Source: Cognatilysobacter xinjiangensis
Lineage (GTDB): Bacteria > Pseudomonadota > Gammaproteobacteria > Xanthomonadales > Xanthomonadaceae
NCBI RefSeq assembly: GCF_014651995.1
Contig: NZ_BMXY01000004.1
Location: 62,001 to 126,000, forward strand
Direction of reading: 5' to 3'
Length of the DNA stretch: 64,000 nucleotides
Shown: positions 54,952-63,973 of the stretch, one piece after another
Layout of the letters: every line of letters starts with the position of its first letter
Position numbering within the stretch: the stretch's first letter is position 1
Notes under the pieces: model-generated
The model's database searches: none
What the model was told of the DNA's origin: nothing
Seen by the model: only the letters and a program-made list of their open reading frames with translations
Made by a program: the position numbers and the translations under genes

Positions 54952-55920
54952 ATGGAACGCATCGAACGCATCCACGCCCTGCACCGCATCCTCAGCGCCG
55001 CCCGTTACCCGGTGACGGTGCAGCGCCTGCAGGAGGAGCTGCAGTGTTCGCGCGCGACGGTCTACCGCGACCTCGCCTACCTGCGCGACTACCTGATGGC
55101 GCCGGTGGTGGGCAATGGCGAGGCCGGCTTCCGCTACGACCACAGCGACGGCACGCGCTTCGAGCTGCCCGGGCTGTGGCTGTCGTCGGAGGAGCTCTAC
55201 TCGCTGCTCGCCGCCCAGCAGTTGCTGATGCGCTCGGGCGGCGGCGTGCTGTCGACCGCGCTGGCGCCGCTGCAGCAGCGCATCGAGAAGCTGCTCGGCG
55301 AGCACGTCGGCGGCCGCCGCGTGCCGGTCGAGCGCATCCGCGTGATTCCGCATCGCCGGCGCCGGCTCGACGAGGCGAGCTTCCGCAACGTCGCCACCGC
55401 CGTGCTCGACCGTCGCCGCCTGGCGTTCGACTACCGCGCGCGCTCGACCGACGAGAAGACCCGCCGCACCGTCTCGCCGCAGCGGCTCACGCACTACCGC
55501 GAGAACTGGTACCTGGACTGCTGGGACCACGAGCGCGAGGCGCTGCGCAGCTTCGCCGTCGACCGCATCCAGAACGCCAAGGTGCTGGACGAACCGGTCA
55601 AGGACGTGCCCGACGAGGAACTCGATCGCCAGCTGTCCTCGAGCTACGGCATCTTCTCCGGCGCGCCCAAGGGCTGGGCGACCATCCTGTTCAGCGCCAA
55701 GGCCGCGCGCTGGGTGGCCGACGAGCACTGGCATTCCCAGCAGCAGGGCCGATTCCTGCCCGATGGCCGCTACGAGCTGAAGGTGCCCTACAGCACCGCG
55801 CGCGAGCTGCTGATGGACGTCATGCACTACGGCGCCGACGCCGAGATCGTCGAGCCCGCGGCGCTGCGCCAGCAGGCGATCACGCACCTGGAGCTGGCGC
55901 TCAGCAAGTACGGGCGCTGA
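54952..55920 (+). CDS. HTH/WYL-domain transcriptional regulator (YafY family)
   Basis: The 322-residue protein has an N-terminal winged helix (ERIERIHALHRILSAARYPVTVQRLQEELQCSRATVYRDLAYLRD, about 1-55). A central WYL ligand-sensing domain (about 135-215, with RRLAFDYRARSTDEKTRRTVSPQRLTHYRENWYLDCWD) and a C-terminal WCX-type domain follow. WYL regulators sense nucleic acid or nucleotide ligands in several systems, but most chromosomal ones are uncharacterised. It is divergent from the molybdoenzyme operon with about 160 bp between starts, so it may regulate it. There is no defence-gene context here. Confidence 0.92.
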   Translation: MERIERIHALHRILSAARYPVTVQRLQEELQCSRATVYRDLAYLRDYLMAPVVGNGEAGFRYDHSDGTRFELPGLWLSSEELYSLLAAQQLLMRSGGGVLSTALAPLQQRIEKLLGEHVGGRRVPVERIRVIPHRRRRLDEASFRNVATAVLDRRRLAFDYRARSTDEKTRRTVSPQRLTHYRENWYLDCWDHEREALRSFAVDRIQNAKVLDEPVKDVPDEELDRQLSSSYGIFSGAPKGWATILFSAKAARWVADEHWHSQQQGRFLPDGRYELKVPYSTARELLMDVMHYGADAEIVEPAALRQQAITHLELALSKYGR

Positions 55921-56017
55921 GTCGCCACGGCCGCTCGTCGGCCCGCGCGGGGCATCGCAGCCGGTGAGATGGGCCGTCGCCATCGTGGCGGCCCGTCCAC
56001 TGCCGCTGCCACCGCCC

Positions 56018-56317
56018 ATGTCGACCGAAGCCCGCGCCCCGCTGTCCGTTCTCGACGAAGTCCTGTGCACCGCCGTCGCGGTGGGCCTGGTGCTGGTCGC
56101 GCTGCTGCCCGCGGCGCGCGGCATGTCGGCGATCGGCTGGCTGCCGATGTGGCTGGTCGGCATGCCCGCCTGCGCCTGGTGGGCCGTGCGCGGCTTCGCG
56201 CTGCCGGGCCGCGGCCGCGAGGCCGTGCCGGCGCGTGCGGTGGCGCGGCGCGCTCTGCCGCAGGCGCGCCGGCACGCCCGCGGCGCCCGTCGCGCGGCAC
56301 TGCGTCGCGCGGCATGA
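56018..56317 (+). CDS. small membrane protein with basic tail
   Basis: The 99-residue product has two hydrophobic segments (VLDEVLCTAVAVGLVLVALLPAA and IGWLPMWLVGMPACAWWAVRGFALP) followed by an Arg/Ala-rich tail of about 35 residues. I chose the ATG at 56018 (MSTEARAPLS); an in-frame GTG at 55964 would add 18 residues. I do not recognise a family. The tail may be RNA- or phospholipid-binding, or simply reflect high-GC coding. Confidence 0.55.
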   Translation: MSTEARAPLSVLDEVLCTAVAVGLVLVALLPAARGMSAIGWLPMWLVGMPACAWWAVRGFALPGRGREAVPARAVARRALPQARRHARGARRAALRRAA

Positions 56318-56386
56318 CCTGCGGCGGTTAAGCCGCGCGAGCGGCTGTGCTAGCGTCCGGGTTTCCTTTTTTTCCAGCCCGACGTG

Positions 56387-58489
56387 ATGACGCTGCGTAC
56401 TTCCGGACTTCTGTTCGCCGCCATGCTGGCCACTTCGGGCGCCGCAAACGCGCAGGAGGCCAGCATGCAGACCGACCCCCATCTCTGGCTCGAGGACGTC
56501 ACCGGCGAGCGCGCGCTCGCCTGGGTCCGCGAGCGCAACGCGGCCACCGAGGCCGAGCTCGCCAACACGCCGCGCTTCCAGAAGCTCGAAGGCGACATCC
56601 GCGCCATCCTGGACTCGGACGCCAAGATTCCCGGCGTCGAGAAGATCGGCGCGTACTACTACAACTTCTGGAAGGACGCGCAGCACGAGCGCGGCGTCTG
56701 GCGCCGCACCACGCTCGAGGAGTACCGCAAGCCCAGCCCGAAGTGGGAGACGGTGCTCGACATCGACGCGCTCAACAAGGCCGAAGGCGCGAAGTGGGTC
56801 TGGCACGGCGCCGACTGCCTGCGCCCGGACTACACGCGCTGCCTGGTCGCGCTGTCCAACGGCGGCGCCGATGCCGACGTGACCCGTGAATTCGACCTGA
56901 CCACCAAGCGCTTCGTCGAGGGCGGTTTCTTCCGTCCCGAAGCCAAGGGCGGCCTGGGCTGGATCGACCGCGACCGCGTCTACGTGTTCACCGACTTCGG
57001 CGCCGGCTCGATGACGCCGTCGGGCTATCCGCGCATCGTCAAGGAATGGCGCCGCGGCACGCCGCTGGCGTCGGCCACCACGGTGTACGAAGGCACGAAC
57101 GCCGACATGTACATCGCCGCCTCGCGGGACCACACGCCGGGCTTCGAGCGCGATTTCGTCAGCCGCACCATCGCGTTCTACAACGACGAGCTGTACCTGC
57201 GCGGCAGCGACGGCAAGCTGGTCAAGGTCGACGCGCCGAACTCCGCGCAGAAGAACGTGCGCCGCGAATGGCTCACGCTCGAGCTGCGCGAGCCGTACAC
57301 GGCCGGCGGCAAGACCTACAAGGCAGGCAGCCTGCTCGCCGCGAAGTTCGACGACTTCATGGCCGGCAAGCGCGATTTCGAGGTGCTGTTCGAGCCCGAC
57401 GAGCATTCCTCGCTTGCGGGCGCGACGTGGACGAAGAGCCACCTCGTGCTCAATGTGCTGCAGGACGTCAAGAACCGCCTGAGCGTGCTCACGCCGGGCG
57501 CGAACGGCTGGCAGCGCGTCGAGTTCGTCGGCGCGCCCACGTTCGGCACGCTCGGCGTGTCGGCGGTGGATGCCGACGAGAGCGACGCGGTGTGGCTGAC
57601 GGCCACCGACTACCTCACGCCGACCACGCTGTCGCTGGCCACGCTCGGGCAGAAGCCCGAAGTGCTGAAGACGATGCCGACGTTCTTCGATGCGTCGAAG
57701 AACGTCATCGAGCAGCACTTCGCGACCTCCAAGGACGGCACCAAGGTCCCGTACTTCCTCGTGCGCCCGAAGAACCTCAAGGCCGACGGCACCGCGCCCA
57801 CGCTGCTCTACGGCTACGGCGGCTTCGAGATCTCGCTGACGCCGGGCTACTCCGGTAGCGTCGGCAAGGGCTGGCTGGAGCAGGGCGGCGTGTACGCGGT
57901 CGCCAACATCCGCGGCGGCGGCGAGTACGGCCCGCGCTGGCACCAGGCCGCGCTCAAGGCCAACCGCCACAAGGCCTACGAGGATTTCGCCGCGGTCGCG
58001 CAGGACCTCGTCGCGCGCAAGATCACCAGCGCGAAGCACTTGGGCATCCAGGGCGGCAGCAATGGCGGCCTGCTGACGGGCAACATGCTCACGCAGTACC
58101 CGGAGCTGTTCGGCGCGGTGGTGGTGCAGGTGCCGCTGCTCGACATGCAGCGCTACCACAAGCTGCTCGCGGGCGCGTCGTGGATGGCCGAATACGGCGA
58201 TCCGGACAAGCCGGAGGAATGGGCCTTCATCCAGGGCTTCTCGCCCTACCACCTGTTCGACCCGGCCAAGGACTATCCGCCGACCCTGTTCATGACCTCC
58301 ACGCGCGACGACCGCGTGCATCCGGGCCATGCACGCAAGATGGCCGCGAAGATGCTCGCCGCCGGCAAGGACGTGCGTTACTACGAGAACATCGAGGGCG
58401 GCCACGGCGGCTCGGCCAACAACGCGCAGGCCGCGCACATGAACGCGCTCGCCTTCACCTTCCTCTGGAACACGCTCGGCGGGAAGTGA
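56387..58489 (+). CDS. exported prolyl oligopeptidase family (S9A) serine peptidase
   Basis: The 700-residue product has a signal peptide (LRTSGLLFAAMLATSGAANAQ) and an N-terminal seven-bladed beta-propeller. A C-terminal alpha/beta-hydrolase domain follows, with nucleophile S558 in QGGSNGGLL, an Asp in TRDDRVHPGH and a His in EGGHGGS. Segments such as PTLLYGYGGFEISLTPGYSG and ANIRGGGEYGPRWHQA are typical of prolyl oligopeptidases. It should cleave short peptides in the periplasm or outside. The GTG just before (56384) is an alternative start. A terminator follows, and then a second S9 peptidase gene. Confidence 0.94.
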   Translation: MTLRTSGLLFAAMLATSGAANAQEASMQTDPHLWLEDVTGERALAWVRERNAATEAELANTPRFQKLEGDIRAILDSDAKIPGVEKIGAYYYNFWKDAQHERGVWRRTTLEEYRKPSPKWETVLDIDALNKAEGAKWVWHGADCLRPDYTRCLVALSNGGADADVTREFDLTTKRFVEGGFFRPEAKGGLGWIDRDRVYVFTDFGAGSMTPSGYPRIVKEWRRGTPLASATTVYEGTNADMYIAASRDHTPGFERDFVSRTIAFYNDELYLRGSDGKLVKVDAPNSAQKNVRREWLTLELREPYTAGGKTYKAGSLLAAKFDDFMAGKRDFEVLFEPDEHSSLAGATWTKSHLVLNVLQDVKNRLSVLTPGANGWQRVEFVGAPTFGTLGVSAVDADESDAVWLTATDYLTPTTLSLATLGQKPEVLKTMPTFFDASKNVIEQHFATSKDGTKVPYFLVRPKNLKADGTAPTLLYGYGGFEISLTPGYSGSVGKGWLEQGGVYAVANIRGGGEYGPRWHQAALKANRHKAYEDFAAVAQDLVARKITSAKHLGIQGGSNGGLLTGNMLTQYPELFGAVVVQVPLLDMQRYHKLLAGASWMAEYGDPDKPEEWAFIQGFSPYHLFDPAKDYPPTLFMTSTRDDRVHPGHARKMAAKMLAAGKDVRYYENIEGGHGGSANNAQAAHMNALAFTFLWNTLGGK

Positions 58490-58516
58490 CCGCCGTGCGC
58501 ATGCACTGAAACCGAC

Positions 58517-58548
58517 CCAAGGCCGCCTCCGGGCGGCTTTGGCTTTTT
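58517..58548 (+). terminator. intrinsic terminator between the two S9 peptidase genes
   Basis: CCAAGGCCGCC and GGCGGCTTTGG form an 11-bp stem with one G-T wobble around TCCG, followed by CTTTTT. It begins about 30 bp after the first peptidase gene. The second gene follows at 58570, so it should have its own promoter or rely on read-through. Confidence 0.85.
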
Positions 58549-58569
58549 CTTGCCGCAGGGACCTGCACA

Positions 58570-60741
58570 ATGCGCCCCCTTCTGACGCTCCTCATCGCCG
58601 CGCTCATGACCACGAATTCGCACGCCGCCGACACCGCCACGCCGCCCGACGTCGCCAAGAAGCCACACGTGGTGCGCGCGCCGCATGGCGCCGAGCGGCA
58701 GGACGAGTATTACTGGCTGCGCGACGACCGTCGCCAGAACCCGGAAATGCTGGCGTACCTCAAGGCCGAAAACGCCTACGTCGATGCGTACATGCAGCGG
58801 CTCAAGCCGGTCGAGGATCGCCTGTACGACGAGATCGTCGGCCGCATCAAGCAGGACGACAGCTCGGTGCCGTTCCGCGAGCGCGGTTGGTGGTACTACT
58901 CGCGCTACGAGACCGGCAAGGACTACCCTGTTCATGCGCGCCGCCGCGACGTGCAGGGCCTCACCGCCGAGGCGATCCAGCGCCTGAACGACGCCGGCGA
59001 CTTCGCCGACGAGCAGGTGCTGCTCGACGTCAACGCGCTAGCCGCCGGCCGCGACTATTACAGCGTCGGCGTCTACGAGGTCAGCCAGGACAATCGCCTC
59101 ATGGCCTACGCCGACGACGCCGTCGGCCGCCGCCAGTACGTGATCCGCTTCCGCAACCTCGAGACCGGCGAGGCGTATCCCGACGAGATCCGCGGCGTGT
59201 CGCCGAACGTGGTCTGGGCCGACGACAACCGCACCGTCTTCTACGTCGAGAACGATCCCGAGACGCTGCTCACCAAGCGCGTGAAGAAGCACGTGCTGGG
59301 AACGCCGGTGGAGCAGGACGAGCTCGTCTACGAGGAAGAGGACGACAGCTTCTACATGGGCGTCGACCGCACGCGCGACGACCGCTTCATCTGCATCTCG
59401 GTCAGCAGCACGGTGTCCGACGAGATGCGCTGCGCGCCGGCGGCCGATCCGCGCGAGTTCTTCGTGTTCGCCCCGCGCGCGCGCGACGTCGAATACCTCG
59501 CCGACCATTACGAAGGCCGCTGGGTGATCCGCACCAATGCCGACGGCGCGAAGAACTTCAAGCTGATGACGGCGCCGACCGAGGCGCGCTCGCGGCGCGA
59601 ATGGAAGGAGTGGATCGGCGCGCGCGACGACGTGTTCATCGACGGCTTCGAACTGTTCCGCGATTTCACCGTCATCGCCGAGCGCTCCGACGGGCTGGAA
59701 CGCCTGCGCCTGCTGAAGGGTGCGGGCGAGGAATACGTCAAGGCCGACGAGCCCGCCTACAGCATGGGCCTGGACGTCAACGCCGAGCCCGAGACCGACT
59801 GGCTGCGCTACGGCTACACGTCGATGACCACGCCGTCGACGACCTACGAGCTCAACGTGCGCACCGGCGAGCGTCGCCGCCTCAAGCAGCAGCCGGTGCT
59901 GGGCTACGACCCGTCGAAGTACGTGACCGAGCGCCTGTGGGCCACCGCGCGCGACGGCACCCGGATCCCCGTGTCGCTGGTCTACCGGCGCGGCTTCGAG
60001 AAGAACGGCAAGGCCGCGCTGCTGCAGTACGCCTACGGCAGCTACGGCTCGTCGATGGACCCGGGCTTCAACCTGCCGGCGGTGAGCCTGCTCGACCGCG
60101 GCATGGTCTACGCCATCGCGCACATCCGAGGCGGCGAGGAAATGGGTCGCGCCTGGTACGAGAACGGCAAGCTGTTCAAGAAGAAGAACACCTTCACGGA
60201 CTTCATCGACGTCACCGATTTCCTGGTCAAGGAGGGCTATGCGTCGAGGGATCGCGTCGCAGCCTACGGTGGCAGCGCCGGCGGCCTGCTGATGGGCGCG
60301 ATCAGCAACATGGCGCCGGAGAAGTACCGCCTGATCCTCTCGCAGGTCCCGTTCGTGGACGTGGTGACGACGATGCTCGACCCGTCGATCCCGCTCACCA
60401 CCAACGAGTACGACGAGTGGGGCAACCCGGAGAAGAAGGACTTCTACGACTACATGCTGTCGTACTCGCCGTACGACAACCTGTCGAAGCAGGCCTATCC
60501 GGCGATGTTCGTGGGTACCGGCCTGTGGGATTCGCAGGTGCAGTACTGGGAGCCGGCGAAGTACGTGGCGCGCCTGCGCGACCTCAATACCTCCGACAAG
60601 CCGGTGCTGTTCCGCACCAACATGGACGCGGGCCATGGCGGCAAGTCGGGCCGCTTCCGCCGCTATCGCGAGCTGGCCGAGATGTACGCGTTCGCGCTCG
60701 ATCAGCTCGGCGTGGCCGAGACGTCGATGCCGGCGAAGTAA
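58570..60741 (+). CDS. ptrB: exported oligopeptidase B (S9A family)
   Basis: The 723-residue product has a signal peptide (LLTLLIAALMTTNSHAA). It then carries oligopeptidase B features: PHGAERQDEYYWLRDDRR..P..L.YL.AENAY at the N-terminus, a propeller, and a hydrolase domain with nucleophile S569 in YGGSAGGLLMGA. The catalytic acid lies near TGLWDSQVQYWEP and the His is in MDAGHGGKSG. Acidic residues for basic P1 binding (SRYETGKDYPVH region and later) fit trypsin-like cleavage after Lys/Arg. E. coli PtrB lacks a signal peptide, whereas this one is predicted to be exported. Confidence 0.94.
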   Translation: MRPLLTLLIAALMTTNSHAADTATPPDVAKKPHVVRAPHGAERQDEYYWLRDDRRQNPEMLAYLKAENAYVDAYMQRLKPVEDRLYDEIVGRIKQDDSSVPFRERGWWYYSRYETGKDYPVHARRRDVQGLTAEAIQRLNDAGDFADEQVLLDVNALAAGRDYYSVGVYEVSQDNRLMAYADDAVGRRQYVIRFRNLETGEAYPDEIRGVSPNVVWADDNRTVFYVENDPETLLTKRVKKHVLGTPVEQDELVYEEEDDSFYMGVDRTRDDRFICISVSSTVSDEMRCAPAADPREFFVFAPRARDVEYLADHYEGRWVIRTNADGAKNFKLMTAPTEARSRREWKEWIGARDDVFIDGFELFRDFTVIAERSDGLERLRLLKGAGEEYVKADEPAYSMGLDVNAEPETDWLRYGYTSMTTPSTTYELNVRTGERRRLKQQPVLGYDPSKYVTERLWATARDGTRIPVSLVYRRGFEKNGKAALLQYAYGSYGSSMDPGFNLPAVSLLDRGMVYAIAHIRGGEEMGRAWYENGKLFKKKNTFTDFIDVTDFLVKEGYASRDRVAAYGGSAGGLLMGAISNMAPEKYRLILSQVPFVDVVTTMLDPSIPLTTNEYDEWGNPEKKDFYDYMLSYSPYDNLSKQAYPAMFVGTGLWDSQVQYWEPAKYVARLRDLNTSDKPVLFRTNMDAGHGGKSGRFRRYRELAEMYAFALDQLGVAETSMPAK

Positions 60742-60897
60742 CGGCGCGGCGATCGTCATGTGGGGTGCCGCTCCACGCGATGTGTTCGCCGCTTGGGGAG
60801 GTCGCGACGTCGGCGACGCGACCCGGCGACGTCGTGCCGCACGCGCGCCGGAGCCGCCCGGCTTCGCCGCCGCGTCACGCGCGTCGGGTCGCACCGC

Positions 60898-61275
60898 ATG
60901 AAGTCGACACCGACCCGCTTCCGCTGGGCCTGGTGGCTGCTCGCCTATGCCGCGCTCGGCCTTGGTCTGATCGGCATCGTCGTACCCGGCCTGCCGACGG
61001 TGCCGTTCGTGCTGCTCGCCGCCTTCGCCGCCACGCGCGGCTCCTCGCGGCTTCACGCCCGCCTGCTGGCGGACCCGCGCTTCGGCCCGGTGATCCGCGA
61101 CTGGCAGGCGCAGGGCGCGGTCAGCCGCCGCGCCAAGCGGCTGGCGACCGCGATGATGGCGCTCGCCGGCCTGGTGATGCTGCTGACCGCGCCGCGCCTG
61201 TGGATGGCGGTGGTCGGCATCGGCTGCATGGCGATCGTCGCCCTGTGGTTGTGGCGGCGTCCCGAACCGCGCTGA
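60898..61275 (+). CDS. DUF454 (YbaN family) membrane protein
   Basis: The 125-residue inner-membrane protein has the YbaN/DUF454 signature GLIGIVVPGLPTVPFVLLAAFAATRGS, then SSRLHARLLADPRFGPVIRDW and SRRAKRLATAMM, and about three or four membrane helices. Family function is not established. The ATG at 60898 fits the family start. It lies 156 bp after ptrB and 22 bp before lptM, in the same orientation. Confidence 0.92.
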   Translation: MKSTPTRFRWAWWLLAYAALGLGLIGIVVPGLPTVPFVLLAAFAATRGSSRLHARLLADPRFGPVIRDWQAQGAVSRRAKRLATAMMALAGLVMLLTAPRLWMAVVGIGCMAIVALWLWRRPEPR

Positions 61276-61285
61276 AGCCACGCGC

Positions 61286-61291
61286 TACACT
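61286..61291 (+). promoter_or_regulatory. lptM: -10-like hexamer before lptM
   Basis: TACACT ends 6 nt before the lptM ATG at 61298, which again would put the start of transcription on the start codon. There is no Shine-Dalgarno sequence. No good -35 is seen. If used, it would make a leaderless lptM-dapF transcript. Confidence 0.35.
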
Positions 61292-61297
61292 CGCACG

Positions 61298-61543
61298 ATG
61301 AACGTCAGACCTGTTGCCGTCCTCCTCCTCTCCCTCGGCCTGGCCGCCTGCGGCAACAAGGGCCCGCTGGTGCTGCCGACCGCGCCGTCGCCGGAGCAGG
61401 CGCCGCCCGCCGAGTCGCCGCCGGCCGCGGATCCGACGCCCGAGACGCTCAACGACCAGCAGCAGGCGCCGCCGGAAGGCGATGCCGCCGAGACGGGCGA
61501 GGCCGCCACGCCGCCGAGCGCGACGCCGCCGCCCACGCCGTAA
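61298..61543 (+). CDS. lptM: LptM (YifL)-type lipoprotein
   Basis: The 81-residue lipoprotein has MNVRPVAVLLLSLGLAACGNKGPLVLP: a signal, lipobox LAAC (C18) and the conserved GxKGPL segment of LptM/YifL. In E. coli this protein assists disulfide maturation of the LptD LPS translocon. The rest is Pro/Ala/Glu-rich and disordered. As in E. coli, it lies directly upstream of dapF. The match is confined to the short N-terminal motif plus context, which is normal for this family. Confidence 0.88.
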   Translation: MNVRPVAVLLLSLGLAACGNKGPLVLPTAPSPEQAPPAESPPAADPTPETLNDQQQAPPEGDAAETGEAATPPSATPPPTP

Positions 61544-61549
61544 GCGGTC

Positions 61550-62386
61550 ATGCGTTTTTCCAAGATGCACGGCGCGGGCAACGACTTCGTCGTGCTCGAC
61601 CTGCGCGACGGCCGCGATCCGCCGTCGCCGGCGCTGTGCCGCGCGCTCGCCGACCGCCATACCGGCGTCGGCTGCGACCAGATACTGATCATCGAGCCGG
61701 CCGCGACGCCCGGCGTCGTCGCGCGCTACGGCATCTTCAATGCCGACGGCAGCCGCGCGGGCCAGTGCGGCAACGGCGCACGTTGCGTGGCCGCTTGGCT
61801 GCGCCGCGACGCGGCCTCGCGTGGCGAGCCGCTGGCCGCGCGCTTCGAGGTCGAAAGCCCTGCCGGGCGCCATGCGGTGGAAGTCACCGACGACGGCCGC
61901 GTGCGGCTGGACATGGGCCGCCCCGATTTCGAGCCGACGCGCATCCCGCTGGCCGGGTTCGCGCCCGCCGAGGAATACCACCTCGCGCCGCACGGCCTGA
62001 GCGCGCGTTTTTCCGCGGTGTCGATGGGCAATCCGCACGCGGTGCTGCGCGTCGACGACGCCGCGCGCGCGCCGGTCGACACGCTGGGCCCGGCGCTGCA
62101 GCGCGACGCCGCGTTCCCCGACTCGGTCAACGTCGGCTTCCTGCAGGTGCTCGATCGCGGCCATCTGCGCCTGCGCGTGTACGAGCGCGGCGTCGGCGAG
62201 ACGCGGGCCTGCGGCAGCGGCGCCTGCGCGGCGGCCGTGGTCGCCATGCGGCGCGGCTGGACCGATCGTGCCGTCGACGTCGAGCTGCCCGGCGGCACCC
62301 TGCACATCGAGTGGCCGGCGGACGACGCGAGCGTCGCCATGACCGGCCCCGCCGCATTCGTATTCGAAGGAGAGTGGATCGCATGA
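61550..62386 (+). CDS. dapF: diaminopimelate epimerase
   Basis: DapF converts LL- to meso-diaminopimelate for lysine and peptidoglycan. The 278-residue protein has [18 protein letters not shown], the first catalytic Cys C73 in [18 protein letters not shown], the [31 protein letters not shown] block with the second catalytic Cys C221, and LHIEW. The two-Cys acid-base pair is intact. It is 6 bp after lptM and overlaps the DUF484 gene by 4 bp (ATGA). Confidence 0.98.
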   Translation: MRFSKMHGAGNDFVVLDLRDGRDPPSPALCRALADRHTGVGCDQILIIEPAATPGVVARYGIFNADGSRAGQCGNGARCVAAWLRRDAASRGEPLAARFEVESPAGRHAVEVTDDGRVRLDMGRPDFEPTRIPLAGFAPAEEYHLAPHGLSARFSAVSMGNPHAVLRVDDAARAPVDTLGPALQRDAAFPDSVNVGFLQVLDRGHLRLRVYERGVGETRACGSGACAAAVVAMRRGWTDRAVDVELPGGTLHIEWPADDASVAMTGPAAFVFEGEWIA

Positions 62387-63057
62387 CCGACAGCACCGAC
62401 ACGCTCGGCGCGCACGAAGTGGCGACGTGGCTGCGACGCCATCCCGAGTTCCTGCGCCAGTTCCCGGACCTCGCCGGTTCGCTGGTGGTGCCTCGCGAAT
62501 CGGGCCCGGCGGCCTCGCTGGCGAGCTACCAGCTCGACCTTCTGCGCGAGAAGAACCGCGAGCTCACGCGCCGCCTGCACGAGCTGTTCGCCAATGCGCA
62601 GGAGAACGAGCGCCTGTCGGTGCGCATCCACCAGCTCACGCTGGCGCTGATGCGCCAGACCAGCGCGGTGGACACGCTGCGCGCGATGGCCGCCTCGCTG
62701 GCCGAGGACTTCAACGGCGACATCGTGCGCATCATCCTGCTCAAGCCGATCGACGGGGTCGAGCCGGCCGACTGGCTCGACGTGATCGGCCCGGGCGACA
62801 TGCGCTTCAAGCCCTTCGCCGACTTCCTGGCCGGCGACGAGCCGCTGTGTGGGCGCCTGCAGCCGGCCAAGCACGATGTGCTCTACGGCGAGCGCGTCGA
62901 CGATGTGCAGTCCACGGCGCTGTTCAGCGCGCACGGGCTCGCGATGATCGCCGTGGGCAGCCGCGAGCCGAACCGTTTCTACCCCGGTATGGGCACGCTG
63001 TTCCTGCGCATGATGGGCGAGTCCTTCGGCGCGGCGCTGTCGAGGTATGTCGACTGA
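62383..63057 (+). CDS. DUF484 family protein (GAF-like)
   Basis: The 224-residue cytoplasmic protein has the DUF484 start [26 protein letters not shown] coiled-coil segment ([25 protein letters not shown], about 50-80) and a GAF-like domain ([22 protein letters not shown] to the C-terminus) follow. Its place between dapF and xerC matches yigA in E. coli. Function is unknown, though the conserved link to xerC suggests a role around chromosome dimer resolution. It overlaps dapF by 4 bp and xerC by 11 bp. Confidence 0.94.
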   Translation: MTDSTDTLGAHEVATWLRRHPEFLRQFPDLAGSLVVPRESGPAASLASYQLDLLREKNRELTRRLHELFANAQENERLSVRIHQLTLALMRQTSAVDTLRAMAASLAEDFNGDIVRIILLKPIDGVEPADWLDVIGPGDMRFKPFADFLAGDEPLCGRLQPAKHDVLYGERVDDVQSTALFSAHGLAMIAVGSREPNRFYPGMGTLFLRMMGESFGAALSRYVD

Positions 63058-63973
63058 CGCCGCGCCCGTAGCGACGCCGGCGAGAGTCGAGGCCTTCCTC
63101 GCGCATCTCGCCGGCGAGCGCCAGGTGTCGACGCATACGCTCGACGCCTACCGGCGCGACCTCGTCGCGCTCGCGGGCTGGGCCGCGCCGCGCGGCGTCG
63201 CCGTCGATGCGCTCGATGGCGACCATCTACGGGGCTTCGTCGCCGACGAGCACCGTCGCGGCTGCGCGCCCAAGACGCTGCAGCGCCGGCTGTCGGCCTG
63301 CCGCAGCTTCTACGGCTGGATGCTGCGGCACGGACGCATCGCCGCGAACCCGGCTGCAGGCCTGCGTGCGCCGAAGGCGCCGCGCAAGCTGCCGAAGGTG
63401 CTCGATCCGGACGAGGCGAAGCTGCTCGTCGAGACGCCGGTCGACGCGCCTCTGGGCCTGCGCGATCGTGCGCTGCTCGAGCTGTTCTATTCCTCCGGGC
63501 TGCGGCTGGCGGAACTCTGCGGCCTGCGCTGGGCGCAGGTCGACCTCGACGATGCGCTGGTGACCGTGCATGGCAAGGGCCGCCGCGAGCGCGTGGTGCC
63601 GATCGGCTCGCATGCGCTCGCCGCGCTCGCCGACTGGCGCGCGTCGACCGGCGCGAAACCCGACGAGCCGGTGTTTCCGGGCCGAGGTGGCGCACCCATT
63701 ACAGCGCGCGCCGTACAGCTGCGCGTACGCCAGCTCGCCGAGCGCCAGGGCCTGTTCAAGCAGGTGCATCCGCACATGCTGCGGCACTCGTTCGCCAGCC
63801 ACATCCTCGAATCGTCGGGCGACCTGCGCGGCGTGCAGGAGTTGCTCGGCCACGCGGACCTGTCGACGACGCAGATCTACACGCACCTCGACTATCAGCA
63901 TCTCGCGAAGGTGTACGACGCCGCGCATCCGCGTGCGCGGCGGAAAGCGGCCGACGTCGACGACGAGGCTTGA
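63047..63973 (+). CDS. xerC: site-specific tyrosine recombinase XerC
   Basis: With XerD (not in the window), XerC resolves chromosome dimers at dif. The 308-residue protein has an N-terminal SAM-like core-binding domain (FLAHLAGERQVSTHTLDAYRRDL) and the tyrosine recombinase catalytic set: R153 in SGLRLAEL, Lys in HGKGRRER, H-x-x-R in HMLRH, His in GHADLSTTQIYTH, and nucleophile Y278. Gene order lptM-dapF-DUF484-xerC marks it as the housekeeping XerC rather than a phage or integron integrase. The remaining 27 bases of the window hold no feature I can identify. Confidence 0.97.
   Translation: MSTDAAPVATPARVEAFLAHLAGERQVSTHTLDAYRRDLVALAGWAAPRGVAVDALDGDHLRGFVADEHRRGCAPKTLQRRLSACRSFYGWMLRHGRIAANPAAGLRAPKAPRKLPKVLDPDEAKLLVETPVDAPLGLRDRALLELFYSSGLRLAELCGLRWAQVDLDDALVTVHGKGRRERVVPIGSHALAALADWRASTGAKPDEPVFPGRGGAPITARAVQLRVRQLAERQGLFKQVHPHMLRHSFASHILESSGDLRGVQELLGHADLSTTQIYTHLDYQHLAKVYDAAHPRARRKAADVDDEA

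Noticed and set aside
54952-55920. WYL-domain protein as a marker of a phage-defence island
   Set aside because: Neighbours are a respiratory molybdoenzyme operon and peptidase genes; no nuclease, ATPase or methylase defence genes are in the window.
63047-63973. Tyrosine recombinase as evidence for an integrative element
   Set aside because: It is the housekeeping XerC by context (lptM-dapF-DUF484-xerC) and by its intact Xer motifs; no cargo, att repeats or phage genes are nearby.
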